From Limosilactobacillus gastricus DSM 16045 (GTDB lineage: Bacteria > Bacillota > Bacilli > Lactobacillales > Lactobacillaceae): a stretch of DNA of 57,329 bases. Location: the NCBI RefSeq assembly GCF_001434365.1, contig NZ_AZFN01000009.1, positions 26,397 through 83,725 on the forward strand, written 5' to 3'. Below are positions 17,267-27,724 of the stretch, in pieces. Made by a program: the position numbers and the translations under genes. Every line of letters begins with the position of its first letter. Position 1 is the stretch's first letter. The notes under the pieces were generated by a model that was given only the letters and a program-made list of their open reading frames with translations, was not told where the DNA came from and did not search any database.

Positions 17267-18640
17267 CTAGGGTTGATTATTTTGTTGTTGACGTAATTTA
17301 GATTTCAGGTTTTCAATATTAGATAAATTGCCTTCATCCGTCGCTTTTTTCGCTGGTCGTGGTTGGTAATCGGCCTTCTTTGCCCATTCTGGCAACTGTT
17401 CTTTAACGTGCTTCCCATTACTAGTACGCCTTGATTGACGCGATTTAGTCTGGCGTTGCTTTCGAAAGTCTTTTAAAGCTCGAATGGCATCACTAGCCGA
17501 CTGCACCCCTTTTCGGGTCCAGGCATTAGCAATGGCATCCACTAAATTAGCATTCAGAGAAGCCTTCCCTTGCTCTACTATAACATAATGTAAAAGAACA
17601 TTAATAGCGCTAATCGGTAAGGTTTGCGCTTCCACCAAACGTTCTAAGGTATATCGTTCATTGCTACTAACGTAGCCACTATTGGTCGCATTTTTTAATC
17701 CCGTTAAATAATCTAAAGGCGAGTAAGCTTGCACCTGTTGAACTAATTGCTTTTCGACTTCCGATAAATCATGTAGATCTTCATTGGAATTTGACGTTTG
17801 GACGCTAGGCTGACGGCTCGCTTGTCCTTGTTGACGGACCAATTGCTTAAAGCGGTCAACATCAAATTGATTATTGGTGACATCAACTGCCTTAATCATT
17901 AATTCGGCTAATTGAAACTCATCCAATTGATATAAGAGATGCTCCGCCATAATCACTTGATGATAATCAGTCATGACCTGATGATCAATTCCCTGCAATT
18001 GTAATTGTTGGCCTAATAATTCCCAGTCAAAAGCTGGATCACTCACCTTCGAAGACTTGGATTTAACTAGTGCATTGGTTTGCCGGGCAGTTTTGATCAC
18101 TGGATCAACTTGCTTTAATGCTTGTTTACCAATCGTATAAACGTCTAAAAAGGGTGTGGTGACTTCCGCTAGCTCACTAGACTTCAAATAATATTGGTTT
18201 GCCCTTTGAGATAACTGATTAAAGGCTTGTTCACCTACCATTTGTAGTAATAGAACACTTAGTAAATCATCAGCTAAAAATTCATCTGGCGATAAGGTCG
18301 GATGTAACTCATAAACGAGCACTTCACCTAAATCATCGATTTGCTGAAAAGTTTTTAGCAAGCCTAATGCTTCCAATTGCTGTCTTCCTTGATCAATCGC
18401 CTGAATCCCGGCCCCAAGTTGCACCATTAGCTTTTGGTGCGGTTGCCGGTCCGTTAGCACTGGGTGAACAGAGGGATTTAACTGTAAAGCATAAAAAAGC
18501 CCCATAGCAGTGGGACTCATCAATGGTTGATAAAAACTAAGAAATGTCGTTTGGTCAAATTTGCCAAAATCAGGACTCAAAGAGACTACATAGCCCGTTT
18601 GAGACTGTAATCGAACCAGATTGTTCCCCATGACACTCAC
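17267..18640 (-). CDS. dnaB: Replication initiation and membrane attachment protein DnaB (Firmicutes type)
   Basis: 457-aa helicase co-loader of the DnaB/DnaD family (not the DnaB helicase). The N-terminal winged-helix region contains '[20 protein letters not shown]', and the C-terminal DnaD-like domain includes '[25 protein letters not shown]' and '[10 protein letters not shown]'. The start is GTG overlapping the nrdR stop by 4 bases (GTGA), with GGAG 5 bases upstream. Confidence 0.9.
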   Translation of the reverse strand: MSVMGNNLVRLQSQTGYVVSLSPDFGKFDQTTFLSFYQPLMSPTAMGLFYALQLNPSVHPVLTDRQPHQKLMVQLGAGIQAIDQGRQQLEALGLLKTFQQIDDLGEVLVYELHPTLSPDEFLADDLLSVLLLQMVGEQAFNQLSQRANQYYLKSSELAEVTTPFLDVYTIGKQALKQVDPVIKTARQTNALVKSKSSKVSDPAFDWELLGQQLQLQGIDHQVMTDYHQVIMAEHLLYQLDEFQLAELMIKAVDVTNNQFDVDRFKQLVRQQGQASRQPSVQTSNSNEDLHDLSEVEKQLVQQVQAYSPLDYLTGLKNATNSGYVSSNERYTLERLVEAQTLPISAINVLLHYVIVEQGKASLNANLVDAIANAWTRKGVQSASDAIRALKDFRKQRQTKSRQSRRTSNGKHVKEQLPEWAKKADYQPRPAKKATDEGNLSNIENLKSKLRQQQNNQP

Positions 18641-19089
18641 TTCTTCTCCATTGATTCAATTTCCTTACGAAAAGCTTCAACATCCTTAAATTCACGATAA
18701 ACACTAGCAAAGCGAATATAGGCAATTTCATCAACTGGCTTTAATTCGTTCATCACAAATTCACCGATCGCTTGCGTGGATATCTCAGTTTCCCCTAACC
18801 GCCGGGCTTGGGACTCAACTTTATCAGCAATTTCAGTTAAGGTTTGCATCCCAACTGGTCGTTTTTCAGCCGAACGAATCAAGCCGTTCAATAACTTCTG
18901 CCGATTAAAGGGTTCCCGACTGCCATCTTTTTTGATCACTAACAAAGGAATTTCTTCATAACGTTCAAAGGTCGTAAATCGGAAACCACAGTTAGGGCAT
19001 TCCCGACGCCGCCGAATGCTCGAGCCATCATCGGCTGGTCGACTATCAATTACCCGTGATCCTTCTTGTCGGCAATGTGGACAAATCAT
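18637..19089 (-). CDS. nrdR: Transcriptional repressor NrdR
   Basis: 150-aa repressor of ribonucleotide reductase genes: N-terminal zinc ribbon (CPHC 3-6, CPNCGFRF about 31-38) and an ATP-cone domain ('[21 protein letters not shown]'). The start is the ATG at 19089 (MICPHC), 8 bases after GAGGGG. It heads nrdR-dnaB-dnaI, a common Firmicutes arrangement linking dNTP supply to replication. Confidence 0.96.
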   Translation of the reverse strand: MICPHCRQEGSRVIDSRPADDGSSIRRRRECPNCGFRFTTFERYEEIPLLVIKKDGSREPFNRQKLLNGLIRSAEKRPVGMQTLTEIADKVESQARRLGETEISTQAIGEFVMNELKPVDEIAYIRFASVYREFKDVEAFRKEIESMEKK

Positions 19090-19140
19090 TGCTCTATCCC
19101 CTCTCAACTTGTTTTATTAATTATATCACATGAATATCAT

Positions 19141-19734
19141 TTACGATAATTTAGCCAGGGCTTGATCAACTTGATGATATAAACCAGCTTGATCATTATC
19201 ATTCATCAAAACCACATCGGCCCTAGCCATCTTTTCGGTCAAGGGATACTGAGCTGCGATCCGGGCTTGAGCCGCTGCTTGATCCAAATGGTCCCGAGCC
19301 ATTAGACGGGTCAGTTGTTGCTGAGGAAAACAAGCGACCACCCAGGTCAAGTCACATCTTTGCTCCCAGCCCGTTTCAAATAATAAGGGAATATCCAGGA
19401 CCACTACTGGACATCGCTGGGCCTTTAGATCTTCTAAACGCCCTAAAATGGTCCGAAAAATTAACGGATGGAGGATCTGGTTTAACTTCTGGCGAGCATG
19501 TGAATCAGCAAACACAACCTTACCTAATTGTGCTCGATTAAGGTTACCATCAGGATTGATGACCTCATTACCAAAGGCTTCTTGAATTAAAGCGAGCCCC
19601 TTGGTTCCTGGTTCAACAACCTGGCGAGCTACTATGTCAGCATCAATTATCTTTAACCCTTTAGTCTTTAAATACTGACTAACGGTTGATTTACCAGTGG
19701 CAATTCCGCCGGTCAGGCCGATTACCTTAGTCAT
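19141..19734 (-). CDS. coaE: Dephospho-CoA kinase
   Basis: 197-aa P-loop kinase for the last step of coenzyme A synthesis. Walker A 'GLTGGIATGKST' lies at the N-terminus, with 'DADIVARQVVEPG' and 'HPLIF' following. The start MTKVIGLTG at 19734 overlaps the end of mutM by 8 bases; the longer upstream reading lies within mutM and is rejected. Confidence 0.95.
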   Translation of the reverse strand: MTKVIGLTGGIATGKSTVSQYLKTKGLKIIDADIVARQVVEPGTKGLALIQEAFGNEVINPDGNLNRAQLGKVVFADSHARQKLNQILHPLIFRTILGRLEDLKAQRCPVVVLDIPLLFETGWEQRCDLTWVVACFPQQQLTRLMARDHLDQAAAQARIAAQYPLTEKMARADVVLMNDNDQAGLYHQVDQALAKLS

Positions 19735-20566
19735 CTTGGCCTCGTAAAGGCTGGCACTGCGGGCAGTAAGTGGTGCCACGTTGAGCTACCTTAATTTTAA
19801 TCATCGTCGTTCCACACCGGGGACAAGGCTCGCCAGCATGCCCATAGGCTTGGAGTTCATTTTGAAATTCTCCCGCATTACCAAAAGCGTTCTTGAAGGT
19901 ATGGACGGTCGTTCCATGTAACTTCGTTGCCCTTTTAATCTCACTGATAATACTTTTTCGCAATATACTTGCTTGAGTATCTGACAAGAAGTTAGCCGGT
20001 TGCTCAGGATTGATCTTGGCCATCCATAAGACTTCGTCGCAATAGATATTCCCCAAGCCCGCTACATGCGATTGGTTCAATAAAAACGGCTTAATCTTGC
20101 CGCGACTGTGCTTCAAAATATCGATAAAATAATCTAACTTAAAATCTTGCTCCGTCGGTTCCGGTCCAATCGTTTTTAAGCCTCCCACTTCATTTTCGGT
20201 TCCTGTTTTAACCAAAGTCATCCGACCGAATTTCCTGGTATCACGGTAACAGAGATCTGTTTGATCCGTAAAATGGAAAATGACGTGCGTATGTTTATCT
20301 ACTTCACCGCCTGTAGGTTGGTTAAAATAACTCCCTTCCATTCGGAGGTGGGAAACCATCGTTAATTGATTCGTAAACCGAAAGAGCAAATACTTTCCTC
20401 GACGATCAATATCCGTAATGGTCTGTCCGATTAAAGCTTGGCGGAATTCTTCAACATCATTTGTAATGGTTTTCCCATACAAAACATCAATCCCATTGAT
20501 TTGCCGCCCGGCAGCAATTCGCATTAATCCTCGACGAACTGTTTCTACTTCTGGTAATTCAGGCAT
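19727..20566 (-). CDS. mutM: Formamidopyrimidine-DNA glycosylase
   Basis: 279-aa Fpg that removes oxidised purines. N-terminal MPELPEVE gives catalytic Pro2 and Glu3; the helix-two-turn-helix carries 'GLGNIYCDEVL'; a C-terminal zinc finger has CPRC and CPQC pairs. It starts 2 bases after polA and overlaps coaE, so polA-mutM-coaE is one operon. Confidence 0.97.
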   Translation of the reverse strand: MPELPEVETVRRGLMRIAAGRQINGIDVLYGKTITNDVEEFRQALIGQTITDIDRRGKYLLFRFTNQLTMVSHLRMEGSYFNQPTGGEVDKHTHVIFHFTDQTDLCYRDTRKFGRMTLVKTGTENEVGGLKTIGPEPTEQDFKLDYFIDILKHSRGKIKPFLLNQSHVAGLGNIYCDEVLWMAKINPEQPANFLSDTQASILRKSIISEIKRATKLHGTTVHTFKNAFGNAGEFQNELQAYGHAGEPCPRCGTTMIKIKVAQRGTTYCPQCQPLRGQDD

Positions 20567-20568
20567 TG

Positions 20569-23232
20569 TTAATCCTCAATTTTCTTTAAATCATACCAAG
20601 TTGGTCCAACTTTACTTTCAACTTTTAGCGGAACGGATAACTTAACCGCCGAATCCATCACCTCCGTCACAACTTGACGAAGGGTGGCTAACTCTTCTTT
20701 CGGTGCTTCAAATACCAATTCGTCATGGATTTGCAGGAGCATCCGAGCTTGCAAATGATGTGCAGCAAGCGCTGGTCCCATTCTGATCATGGCAATTTTA
20801 ATAATATCAGCCGCGCTCCCTTGAATAGGTGTATTCATAGCGGTCCGCTCAGCAAAAGAACGCAAATTAAAGTTTTTAGCATGAATATCTGGCAAATACC
20901 GACGCCGATGGGTAATGGTTTCAACATAACCTTGCTGCCGAGCAGTTTCGACAATCGACTTGGTATAGTCATGGACTCCTGGAAATTCAGCAAAATAACT
21001 CTCAATAAAAGTTTTCGCCTGTTTAGGACTGACATTAATATTTTGGGCTAGTCCGTAATCACTAATTCCATATACAATCCCAAAATTGACGGCCTTCGCT
21101 TGACGCCGCATGTTAGGGGTAACTTCTTCGTCAGGTAAGAGGTGAAAGATCCGTCGGGCAGTTGCTGCGTGAATATCCTCACCATTGATAAAGTCTGCTT
21201 GCATATTTTGATCGCCACTAACATGGGCTAACACCCGCAGTTCCACTTGTGAGTAATCCGACGAGAAGATTTCCCAACCCGCCTCACTCGGTACAAAGGC
21301 CTGTCGGATTCGTCGACCTTCTTCGACACGAACCGGAATATTTTGTAAATTGGGGTCGACTGAAGACAGCCGTCCTGTTTGCGTCAAAGTTTGTAGATAG
21401 CGAGTGTGAATCTTATGGTCATCAGGGTGAATAACCTTCAGCAACCCGGTCACATAGGTAGACTGAATTTTGGCAATCTGCCGATATTGTAAAATCAAAT
21501 CAACTACTGGGGCCTGGTCACGTAGCTTTTCTAAAACACTCACCGCTGTTGAATAACCAGTCTTGGTCTTCTTTATTACTGGTAATTTTAACTTTTCAAA
21601 AAGAATTACCCCTAATTGTTTAGTTGAATTAATATTGAATTCTTCACCAGCAGCTTGATAGATTGCTTGCTCTAGTTCACTTAACCGCTCCGTTAGTTGG
21701 CTTTGCATCTGAGTTAAAGTGCTAGTTTTCACCATTACACCATCAATTTCCATTTGAGCCAGAACCGCTGACAGTGGCAGTTCAATATCAGTGTATAAGG
21801 ATAGTTGTTCATTCGCCTTTAACTGGTCAAACAGTGGCTGCCGCAATTCATAAATGGCGCGAGCCTTATTAGCTAAGTGCGTGTAAAAAACTTCATTATC
21901 CTCTGGCACAGCCTGTTTCGCCCCTTTGCCGTAGACTACTTCATCAGGTTGCACATCATGATAATCATGAACTTGGGCTAATAAACCTAGATCATCACTA
22001 TTTTCATTTGTATCTAACAGATAAGAGGCTAATAATAAATCAAATGCTACGTGATGAAGCGACACCCCTAATCGATGCAAGGCTACCAGTTGTGCCTTCG
22101 CATTAAAGACATCTTTTTTGATTCCATCATTAGCTAATAATTGCTTAATTTCTGGTTTTTGCAAAAGGTTAATATCCCGACTCACTAACCAACAATCGGG
22201 TCTACCTAAGACAAAGCCAACTGGTTGAGCCAAATGATAATTTGCTTCTAACATTTCTAGATGAAAAACCAAGCTGGTCTTAAATTGATCTAGTAAGGAT
22301 AGATTATCCGCCGTTAATTCTACGTATTGAACGGGTTTAACAGTCGGTACGGGAGCTTCAACGCCCATTTGAGACAAAAACGATTGGAAGTTTAATTCCC
22401 GATATAACTCCGCTAAGGCTTCCTGATCAGGTCCTTGATAGGTTAAATCTGTTAGCTGCACTTCGACTGGGGCATCACGTTTGATCGTCGCTAAAGTTTG
22501 GCATTCCCGAGCAATCTTTTCCTCATTGATTAGGTTTTCCTTTCGCTTACTTGGTTTCATGTCTTGAACATGCTCGTATAAGCCATCGAGAGAGCCATAC
22601 TCTTGAATCAAACTAACTGCTGTTTTTTCACCAATCTTAGTAACGCCAGGATAATTATCCGAGCTATCCCCCATTAACGCCTTTACGTCAATGTATTGAA
22701 CCGGCGTCACGCCCAGTTTTTCTTGCATATATTCGGGCGTATAATCTTTCGTTTGGGTTACCCCTTTTTTCGTTACCGCCACCGTGGTTTGCGGAGTCAC
22801 TAATTGGGTTAAATCCCGATCACCGGTAATAATCGTAGTTTCGTATCCCGCTTGATCAGCTTCTTGGGCTAAGGTGCCAATAATGTCATCGGCTTCATAA
22901 TTAGACAACTCATAACTTTGAATTCCGCTATCCTGAACCAGCCGCCGAACATAGGGAATCTGTTCGGTTAATTCACTAGGCGTTTTATCACGACTCCCCT
23001 TGTAATCATCAAACAACTGAGTTCGAAAAGTAACCTTTCCCGCATCAAAAGCCACCAACGCTGCATCCGGATGATATTCTGCTAAGACATGGTCAAGCAT
23101 TAGTTTAAATCCATAAATCGCTGCGGTATGTAAGCCATCTTGATTCGTAAATCGCTCTAATTGATTATGCATGGCGAAGAAAGCCCGAAACATAATACTA
23201 TTACCATCGATCAATAATAATTGTTTTGCCAT
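20569..23232 (-). CDS. polA: DNA polymerase I
   Basis: 887-aa Pol I: N-terminal 5'-3' exonuclease (LLIDGNSIMFRAFFA, 'ITGDRDLTQL'), a degenerate 3'-5' exonuclease domain, and polymerase domain ('SSDYSQVELRVLAH', 'RRQAKAVNFGIVYG', 'QIHDELVFE'). The proofreading motif DxE reads HLE in 'LVFHLEMLEANYH', so this domain is probably inactive, as in other Gram-positive Pol I. The start is MAKQLLLID at 23232, 5 bases after GGGGAG. Confidence 0.96.
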   Translation of the reverse strand: MAKQLLLIDGNSIMFRAFFAMHNQLERFTNQDGLHTAAIYGFKLMLDHVLAEYHPDAALVAFDAGKVTFRTQLFDDYKGSRDKTPSELTEQIPYVRRLVQDSGIQSYELSNYEADDIIGTLAQEADQAGYETTIITGDRDLTQLVTPQTTVAVTKKGVTQTKDYTPEYMQEKLGVTPVQYIDVKALMGDSSDNYPGVTKIGEKTAVSLIQEYGSLDGLYEHVQDMKPSKRKENLINEEKIARECQTLATIKRDAPVEVQLTDLTYQGPDQEALAELYRELNFQSFLSQMGVEAPVPTVKPVQYVELTADNLSLLDQFKTSLVFHLEMLEANYHLAQPVGFVLGRPDCWLVSRDINLLQKPEIKQLLANDGIKKDVFNAKAQLVALHRLGVSLHHVAFDLLLASYLLDTNENSDDLGLLAQVHDYHDVQPDEVVYGKGAKQAVPEDNEVFYTHLANKARAIYELRQPLFDQLKANEQLSLYTDIELPLSAVLAQMEIDGVMVKTSTLTQMQSQLTERLSELEQAIYQAAGEEFNINSTKQLGVILFEKLKLPVIKKTKTGYSTAVSVLEKLRDQAPVVDLILQYRQIAKIQSTYVTGLLKVIHPDDHKIHTRYLQTLTQTGRLSSVDPNLQNIPVRVEEGRRIRQAFVPSEAGWEIFSSDYSQVELRVLAHVSGDQNMQADFINGEDIHAATARRIFHLLPDEEVTPNMRRQAKAVNFGIVYGISDYGLAQNINVSPKQAKTFIESYFAEFPGVHDYTKSIVETARQQGYVETITHRRRYLPDIHAKNFNLRSFAERTAMNTPIQGSAADIIKIAMIRMGPALAAHHLQARMLLQIHDELVFEAPKEELATLRQVVTEVMDSAVKLSVPLKVESKVGPTWYDLKKIED

Positions 23233-23320
23233 TTTAACTCCCCATTTACCGTTCGTATTCATTGTTCAATTGTACCAAACATTTATCAGAATTTTTAATC
23301 TGATGCCTAATTACCTGATA

Positions 23321-23355
23321 AATAAAAAAACCGGGATCTCATTGGATCGCCGGTT
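23321..23355 (-). terminator. Intrinsic terminator after the BI-1 gene
   Basis: Arms AACCGGGATC and GATCGCCGGTT (about 23329-23338 and 23345-23355) with one mismatch, followed by seven T on the minus strand. Confidence 0.82.
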
Positions 23356-23365
23356 CATGATTCAA

Positions 23366-24079
23366 TTAGTCTCGATTACTCATCCCAAAAATTTGAAGGA
23401 ATTGGATAAATAGGTTAACAAAATCAAGGTAAAGTTGCAAAGCTCCCTGAATTGCTAAACCTGTCATGGAAACCTCATGACCATAATTTACGTAAATTGC
23501 TTTCATCTTTTGAGCATCCCAAGCGGTTAAAACAACGAAAATGATCACCGCAATGTAAGAAAAGATGTAAGTAATTGCCGCACTACGTAAAAACATATTA
23601 ACAATGGTGGCAATAATTAAAGCAATTAATGCTGCCATCGCATGGCTACCAGCTCGGGTTAAATCACGCTTTGTAACCGTTCCGTAAAAAGCCATGGTGA
23701 TAAATACCGCCGACGAGGAAACAAAAGCTGCCGCAATATTGGCAGTCGTAAAGGCCCCCGCGATTAAAGCAAACTCAAAGCCATAAATAATTGCCGTTAA
23801 CATGAGCATCAAAAAGGCCCCCGCAGGGTTTCGAGTAGCACTAAAGCTCACTCCCATAGATAATGCAATTGGTAATAATAAGATTAACCAAATCATTCCC
23901 GTATGTTGTGCCGCGAAAAGCATTAAAGTTGTCCGAAAGGCTGTCATGGACAAGTAAGCCGTCGCCGCCGAAACTAAAACGGCTAAGGTCATAATCCCAT
24001 ACATACGTGTCAAAAAGGCATTTAAGCCCACTGAAGCATTGACTTCACGCCGTTGTGGCTCTTGTGTATAGTTGTTCAC
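23366..24079 (-). CDS. Bax inhibitor-1/YccA family membrane protein
   Basis: 237-aa protein with seven hydrophobic segments and the BI-1 pattern ('LNAFLTRMYGIMTLAVLVSA' at the N-terminus, 'ALQLYLDFVNLFIQFLQIFG' at the C-terminus). Bacterial members are thought to be pH-sensitive calcium leak channels. The start is GTG, 7 bases after AGGAGG. It is a single gene with its own terminator. Confidence 0.9.
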   Translation of the reverse strand: MNNYTQEPQRREVNASVGLNAFLTRMYGIMTLAVLVSAATAYLSMTAFRTTLMLFAAQHTGMIWLILLLPIALSMGVSFSATRNPAGAFLMLMLTAIIYGFEFALIAGAFTTANIAAAFVSSSAVFITMAFYGTVTKRDLTRAGSHAMAALIALIIATIVNMFLRSAAITYIFSYIAVIIFVVLTAWDAQKMKAIYVNYGHEVSMTGLAIQGALQLYLDFVNLFIQFLQIFGMSNRD

Positions 24080-24122
24080 TATTTTACCTCCTAAATTTTT
24101 CCCAAATTATTCTTGATTGATT

Positions 24123-24150
24123 AAAAAAATGGTAGCAAATGCTACCATTT
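24123..24150 (-). terminator. Intrinsic terminator after murC
   Basis: Perfect stem AAATGGTAGCA / TGCTACCATTT (24127-24150) followed by a T-run on the minus strand, 12 bases beyond the murC stop. Confidence 0.88.
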
Positions 24151-24162
24151 CAAGCAAGTAAT

Positions 24163-25461
24163 TTAACCTAGCAATTTCTCATATTGATCTTCATATTTTT
24201 CGATATCACCGGCTCCCATGAAGACCACTACTGCTTGGTGATATTGGAGTAACTGATCAAGGGTATGCTGATCAATTGCATGTCCATTGGGGATCAGATC
24301 AATCAGATCTTGATTTGAAATATCCCCAGCTTGTTCCCGAATCGATCCAAAGACCGGGGTCACATAAGTTTGATCGGCTTTTTTTAGCGATTCCCCAAAA
24401 TCATTTAAATAAGCTTTAAGCCGAGAATAGGTATGTGGCTGGAAAACCGCTACCAATTCACGATCTGGATATTTTTGGCGGGCCGCGTCCAGTGTTGCCT
24501 TAATTTCCGATGGGTGGTGAGCGTAATCATCAATAATGGCAATATCACCTTTATCGGTTTCGCTAAACCGCCGCTTGACTCCATTAAAGCTTTGCAAAAC
24601 TTCAGCAACGACCGCCATATCTAATTGTTCCGTATAGGCTAGGGCAATCACAGCCAAAGCATTTAACACACTGTGTTGTCCATATAGATGAATATTGAAA
24701 TGACCAATTAATTGATCCTGATGGTAGGCGTCAAAAGCTGAGCCCGATGCTGTCCGTTGGATATTTACTGCCCGAAAATCATCTTGATCATTCGTTCCAT
24801 AATAATAAACCGGCACATCAAACGTCATTTGCCGTAATTGTGGGTCTTCTCCCCAGGCAAAAACAGCCTTTTTTACTTGTTGACTGTAGGCTTTAAATGA
24901 GTCAACTACATCGACTAAATCTTTAAAATAATCGGGGTGATCAAATTCAACATTCGTCATAATGGCATAGTCGGGATGGTAAGCCAAGAAGTGATCGCGG
25001 TATTCATCGGCTTCAAAAACAAAGAATTGCGCATCGGCAACACCACGCCCGACCCCATCACCAATTAAATAATTAGTTGGCGCAAGCTTAGCCAAGACAT
25101 GCGATAACAATCCGGTCGTACTGGTTTTTCCATGGGCTCCGGCAATCCCAATACTGGTATATCTCCGGACTTGTTCTTCCACTGTTGCGGGATAACTTTG
25201 GACCGTTAAGCCCATGGCATGCGCCTGAACAATTTCAGGATGATCATCATTAAAGGCATTCCCTTGGACCACAATCATGCCTGGCTTTAAATTGTCAGGA
25301 TTAAATGGTAGAATCTTGATTCCCGCAGCTTCAAGCGGAGCCTGAGTGAACGTTTCCTTCTCAATATCAGATCCAAGCACCTCATGTCCCTGATCCTTTA
25401 ATAATCGTGCCAAGGAAGCCATTCCGGTTCCCTTAATTCCCACAAAGTAATATGTACTCAT
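24163..25461 (-). CDS. murC: UDP-N-acetylmuramate--L-alanine ligase
   Basis: 432-aa Mur ligase adding the first amino acid to UDP-MurNAc. N-terminal '[15 protein letters not shown]', ATP loop '[10 protein letters not shown]' and '[10 protein letters not shown]' are diagnostic. The ATG at 25461 is preceded by AAGGGA 10 bases away; a GTG three codons upstream is too close to it. It follows ytpR by 14 bases. Confidence 0.96.
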   Translation of the reverse strand: MSTYYFVGIKGTGMASLARLLKDQGHEVLGSDIEKETFTQAPLEAAGIKILPFNPDNLKPGMIVVQGNAFNDDHPEIVQAHAMGLTVQSYPATVEEQVRRYTSIGIAGAHGKTSTTGLLSHVLAKLAPTNYLIGDGVGRGVADAQFFVFEADEYRDHFLAYHPDYAIMTNVEFDHPDYFKDLVDVVDSFKAYSQQVKKAVFAWGEDPQLRQMTFDVPVYYYGTNDQDDFRAVNIQRTASGSAFDAYHQDQLIGHFNIHLYGQHSVLNALAVIALAYTEQLDMAVVAEVLQSFNGVKRRFSETDKGDIAIIDDYAHHPSEIKATLDAARQKYPDRELVAVFQPHTYSRLKAYLNDFGESLKKADQTYVTPVFGSIREQAGDISNQDLIDLIPNGHAIDQHTLDQLLQYHQAVVVFMGAGDIEKYEDQYEKLLG

Positions 25462-25475
25462 TTTTGTCACTTCCC

Positions 25476-26117
25476 TTAGACAAATAATTGATTTCCTTTT
25501 TCAAAATCAAATGCATCCCCAGCTTGGCCAAAGTCATCTGGTAGAATCACACAGCCTGGTTGTTGCGGTGCATTGGCCAGGTTCAATTCCCTCCCGGCAC
25601 AAATCATTCCAAAACTAGGTACCCCAACTAATTCACCCGGCCAGATCATCTGACCACTTGGCATCATCGCTCCTGGTTTGGCGACGATCACTTTTACATG
25701 ATTGGCGATGTTAGGTGAACCACAAACAATTTGTAACTGTTGATCACCAACGTCCACTTTCGTAATATGCAAATGATCAGACTTAGGATGATCTTCCATT
25801 TCAGCCACATAGCCAATCACAAATTTTGGATCATGATCCGCAACTAATAATTGATCAAAGCCGGCCGCTTGTACTGCCTGGTTCAACTTAGCAACCTGGT
25901 CATCAGTTAAGAATAGTTGTCCAGCAGCTTGACTGGTTAATTCTGGTAAAAGTTCGCTTGCTGCTAAGAAGTTATACCCTAACAAACTACCATCCTCACT
26001 CGATGTTAGTTGCACTACTTGACCTGCTTTGTGGACGGTTTGCCCACCAACTGTTGGAGCCACCATTGTGACTAGGACGTCCCCCATCCCAGCTTGATTG
26101 TAACTTGAAATTAACAT
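25476..26117 (-). CDS. ytpR: YtpR family tRNA-binding domain protein
   Basis: 213-aa protein: an N-terminal DUF4479 region ('[15 protein letters not shown]') followed by a tRNA-binding OB-fold as in the PheT N-terminus ('[26 protein letters not shown]', '[12 protein letters not shown]'). It is free-standing, not fused to PheT. The start MLISSYN at 26117 has GAGG 6 bases upstream. In Bacillus ytpP and ytpR are also neighbours. Function is not settled. Confidence 0.9.
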   Translation of the reverse strand: MLISSYNQAGMGDVLVTMVAPTVGGQTVHKAGQVVQLTSSEDGSLLGYNFLAASELLPELTSQAAGQLFLTDDQVAKLNQAVQAAGFDQLLVADHDPKFVIGYVAEMEDHPKSDHLHITKVDVGDQQLQIVCGSPNIANHVKVIVAKPGAMMPSGQMIWPGELVGVPSFGMICAGRELNLANAPQQPGCVILPDDFGQAGDAFDFEKGNQLFV

Positions 26118-26221
26118 TCCTAACCTCATTCATTTCTTTTCAAATCAGGGTCTAGTTTACCATAGTCATTTGCTTATAAAAAGGACTTGGGTCAAATATC
26201 AATCGATCCCAAATCCCTTGT

Positions 26222-26548
26222 TTAATTCTTATTCAATCCGTTAATAAAAGTTTCTACTTCTTGCTTGGTTTTCCGATCCTTGTTTACAAATCGTCCAATT
26301 TCTTGACCATCTTGATAAGCAACAAAACTCGGAATCCCCATAATGCCCATTTCAGCGGCTAAATCAATGTTTTCATCGCGATCAACTTTAATAAAGGTGA
26401 AATCAGCAAATTCCGCTTCAATTTCCGGCATCGCAGGCTTGATAAAACGACAATCTGGACACCAATCAGCCGTAAAAAAGAGGATGTAGCGACCGTTTTG
26501 TAATTGCGCTTCTAAATCAGTTAAATTAGTTTTTGGTAAATCTTTCAT
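26222..26548 (-). CDS. ytpP: Thioredoxin-like protein (YtpP family)
   Basis: 108-aa thioredoxin fold with active site WCPDC rather than the classical WCGPC. The cis-Pro loop 'MGIPSFVAYQDG' is intact. GGAGG lies 6 bases before the ATG at 26548. It lies 104 bases upstream of ytpR, as in Bacillus. Likely a thiol reductase with specialised partners. Confidence 0.88.
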   Translation of the reverse strand: MKDLPKTNLTDLEAQLQNGRYILFFTADWCPDCRFIKPAMPEIEAEFADFTFIKVDRDENIDLAAEMGIMGIPSFVAYQDGQEIGRFVNKDRKTKQEVETFINGLNKN

Positions 26549-26678
26549 TGCCAACCTCCAGAAAGCTTTTTGTTTAGTCTACTGAATTTAATCTTCAAAT
26601 GCCAATTAAACGCTCATCAGCACCTCAAGCGAATTTATGATAAAATAAAACTACTAAATTGATATGTGGGGGCTCAAT

Positions 26679-27026
26679 ATGTCAGAAAAATCATCACATC
26701 TAAATCCCCTAGTCGTGGTTTCAGTCCTTGGTTTAGCTGGTCTTGCCGGTTACTCAGCTGGGTACCTTTTAGCTGATCGTGGCTTATCTTCCGAACAGGT
26801 TTTGCGACATGTTATTAATACTTTTGAAGCCAATGGTGAAATTATCGGGACTTGGATCCACAAACACCCCGAAAAGTACCCTTATCAGGATTCGATTCTC
26901 CGAGTTTACCATGGAGGATTTCGTCAACAAGTTGGATATGAAATCTTATCCTATGAATTTTTTGTAGATCGGCGAACTGGAACCGTCGTAGAGTTACAAT
27001 TAACGGACTCGACAGAAGCCAAATAA
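26679..27026 (+). CDS. Small PepSY-like membrane or secreted protein
   Basis: 115 aa: N-terminal hydrophobic segment (about 9-31, Gly-rich) and a soluble part with 'GYEILSYEFFVDRRTGTVVELQL', which resembles a PepSY repeat. GGGGG lies 6 bases before the ATG at 26679. It is divergent from ytpP. A near copy of the TTTAT-N-ATAAA palindrome seen before arlR lies at about 26634-26645. Function unknown. Confidence 0.75.
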   Translation: MSEKSSHLNPLVVVSVLGLAGLAGYSAGYLLADRGLSSEQVLRHVINTFEANGEIIGTWIHKHPEKYPYQDSILRVYHGGFRQQVGYEILSYEFFVDRRTGTVVELQLTDSTEAK

Positions 27027-27033
27027 GAATATT

Positions 27034-27080
27034 AAGGCAGGCAAAACACGTTGTGCAATCAAGGTGTTTACCTGCCTTTT
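27034..27080. terminator. Bidirectional terminator between the PepSY-like gene and trmB
   Basis: AAGGCAGG-AAAACAC (27034-27049) pairs with GTGTTT-CCTGCCTT (27064-27079), with A- and T-rich flanks, between convergent genes. Confidence 0.85.
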
Positions 27081-27082
27081 CG

Positions 27083-27724
27083 TTACTTAAAATGAGCCCT
27101 CAATTTGTAAATCGGTTGGCCCTTCGCCGCAAATTTTTGTTCATACTCGGTTTCAACATTGTCTTCTTGCTCATCACTATGATGTAAATCCAGCCAAACT
27201 CCATCAAAAAGCATCCCATAATTATTTAAACTCTGGAGTGAGTATTCAAATAATCCCATGTTATCGGTTTTCATTTCAATACATCCTTGGTCAACCAGCA
27301 CCCGTTGATAGTTGGTCAAGAAACTCTTATAAGTTAAGCGTCGCTTCTCATGTCGCGTTTTAGGCCAAGGATCGGAGAAATTCAAATATAACTGTTGGAT
27401 TTCGCCTTCTGCAAAATAGGTATCTAATCCTGCCCCATCGGCCCGCACAAAGGTCAAATTAGGTAAAGCTAAGGGTTCTGCTTTTTTAGCAGCAATCGCC
27501 GCCACCGTGCTCTCAATTTCCAAGCCAATGAAGTTAAACTGGGGGTATTTTTGAGCCATCCCAATGATGAATTGTCCTTTCCCCATTCCTACTTCTAGAT
27601 GCAAAGGTTGATCCTTTTCAAAGCGATTTTGCCACTTACCTTTGTATTCTGTCGGATTGATACTCACGGTTTCGGGATGACTTTCTAAATAAGGGTCGGC
27701 CCACTTCTTGTGTTTTACACGCAT
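27083..27724 (-). CDS. trmB: tRNA (guanine-N7-)-methyltransferase
   Basis: 213-aa TrmB making m7G46 in tRNA. 'LHLEVGMGKGQFI' is the SAM motif and 'NFSDPWPKTRHEKRRL' the catalytic signature. Its ATG directly follows the ecsB stop, with AAGGAG inside ecsB, so ecsA-ecsB-trmB is one coupled unit. Confidence 0.96.
   Translation of the reverse strand: MRVKHKKWADPYLESHPETVSINPTEYKGKWQNRFEKDQPLHLEVGMGKGQFIIGMAQKYPQFNFIGLEIESTVAAIAAKKAEPLALPNLTFVRADGAGLDTYFAEGEIQQLYLNFSDPWPKTRHEKRRLTYKSFLTNYQRVLVDQGCIEMKTDNMGLFEYSLQSLNNYGMLFDGVWLDLHHSDEQEDNVETEYEQKFAAKGQPIYKLRAHFK

Noticed and set aside
17267-18640. DnaB read as the replicative helicase
   Set aside because: No RecA-like ATPase motifs; the sequence is the Firmicutes DnaB/DnaD-type initiation protein.
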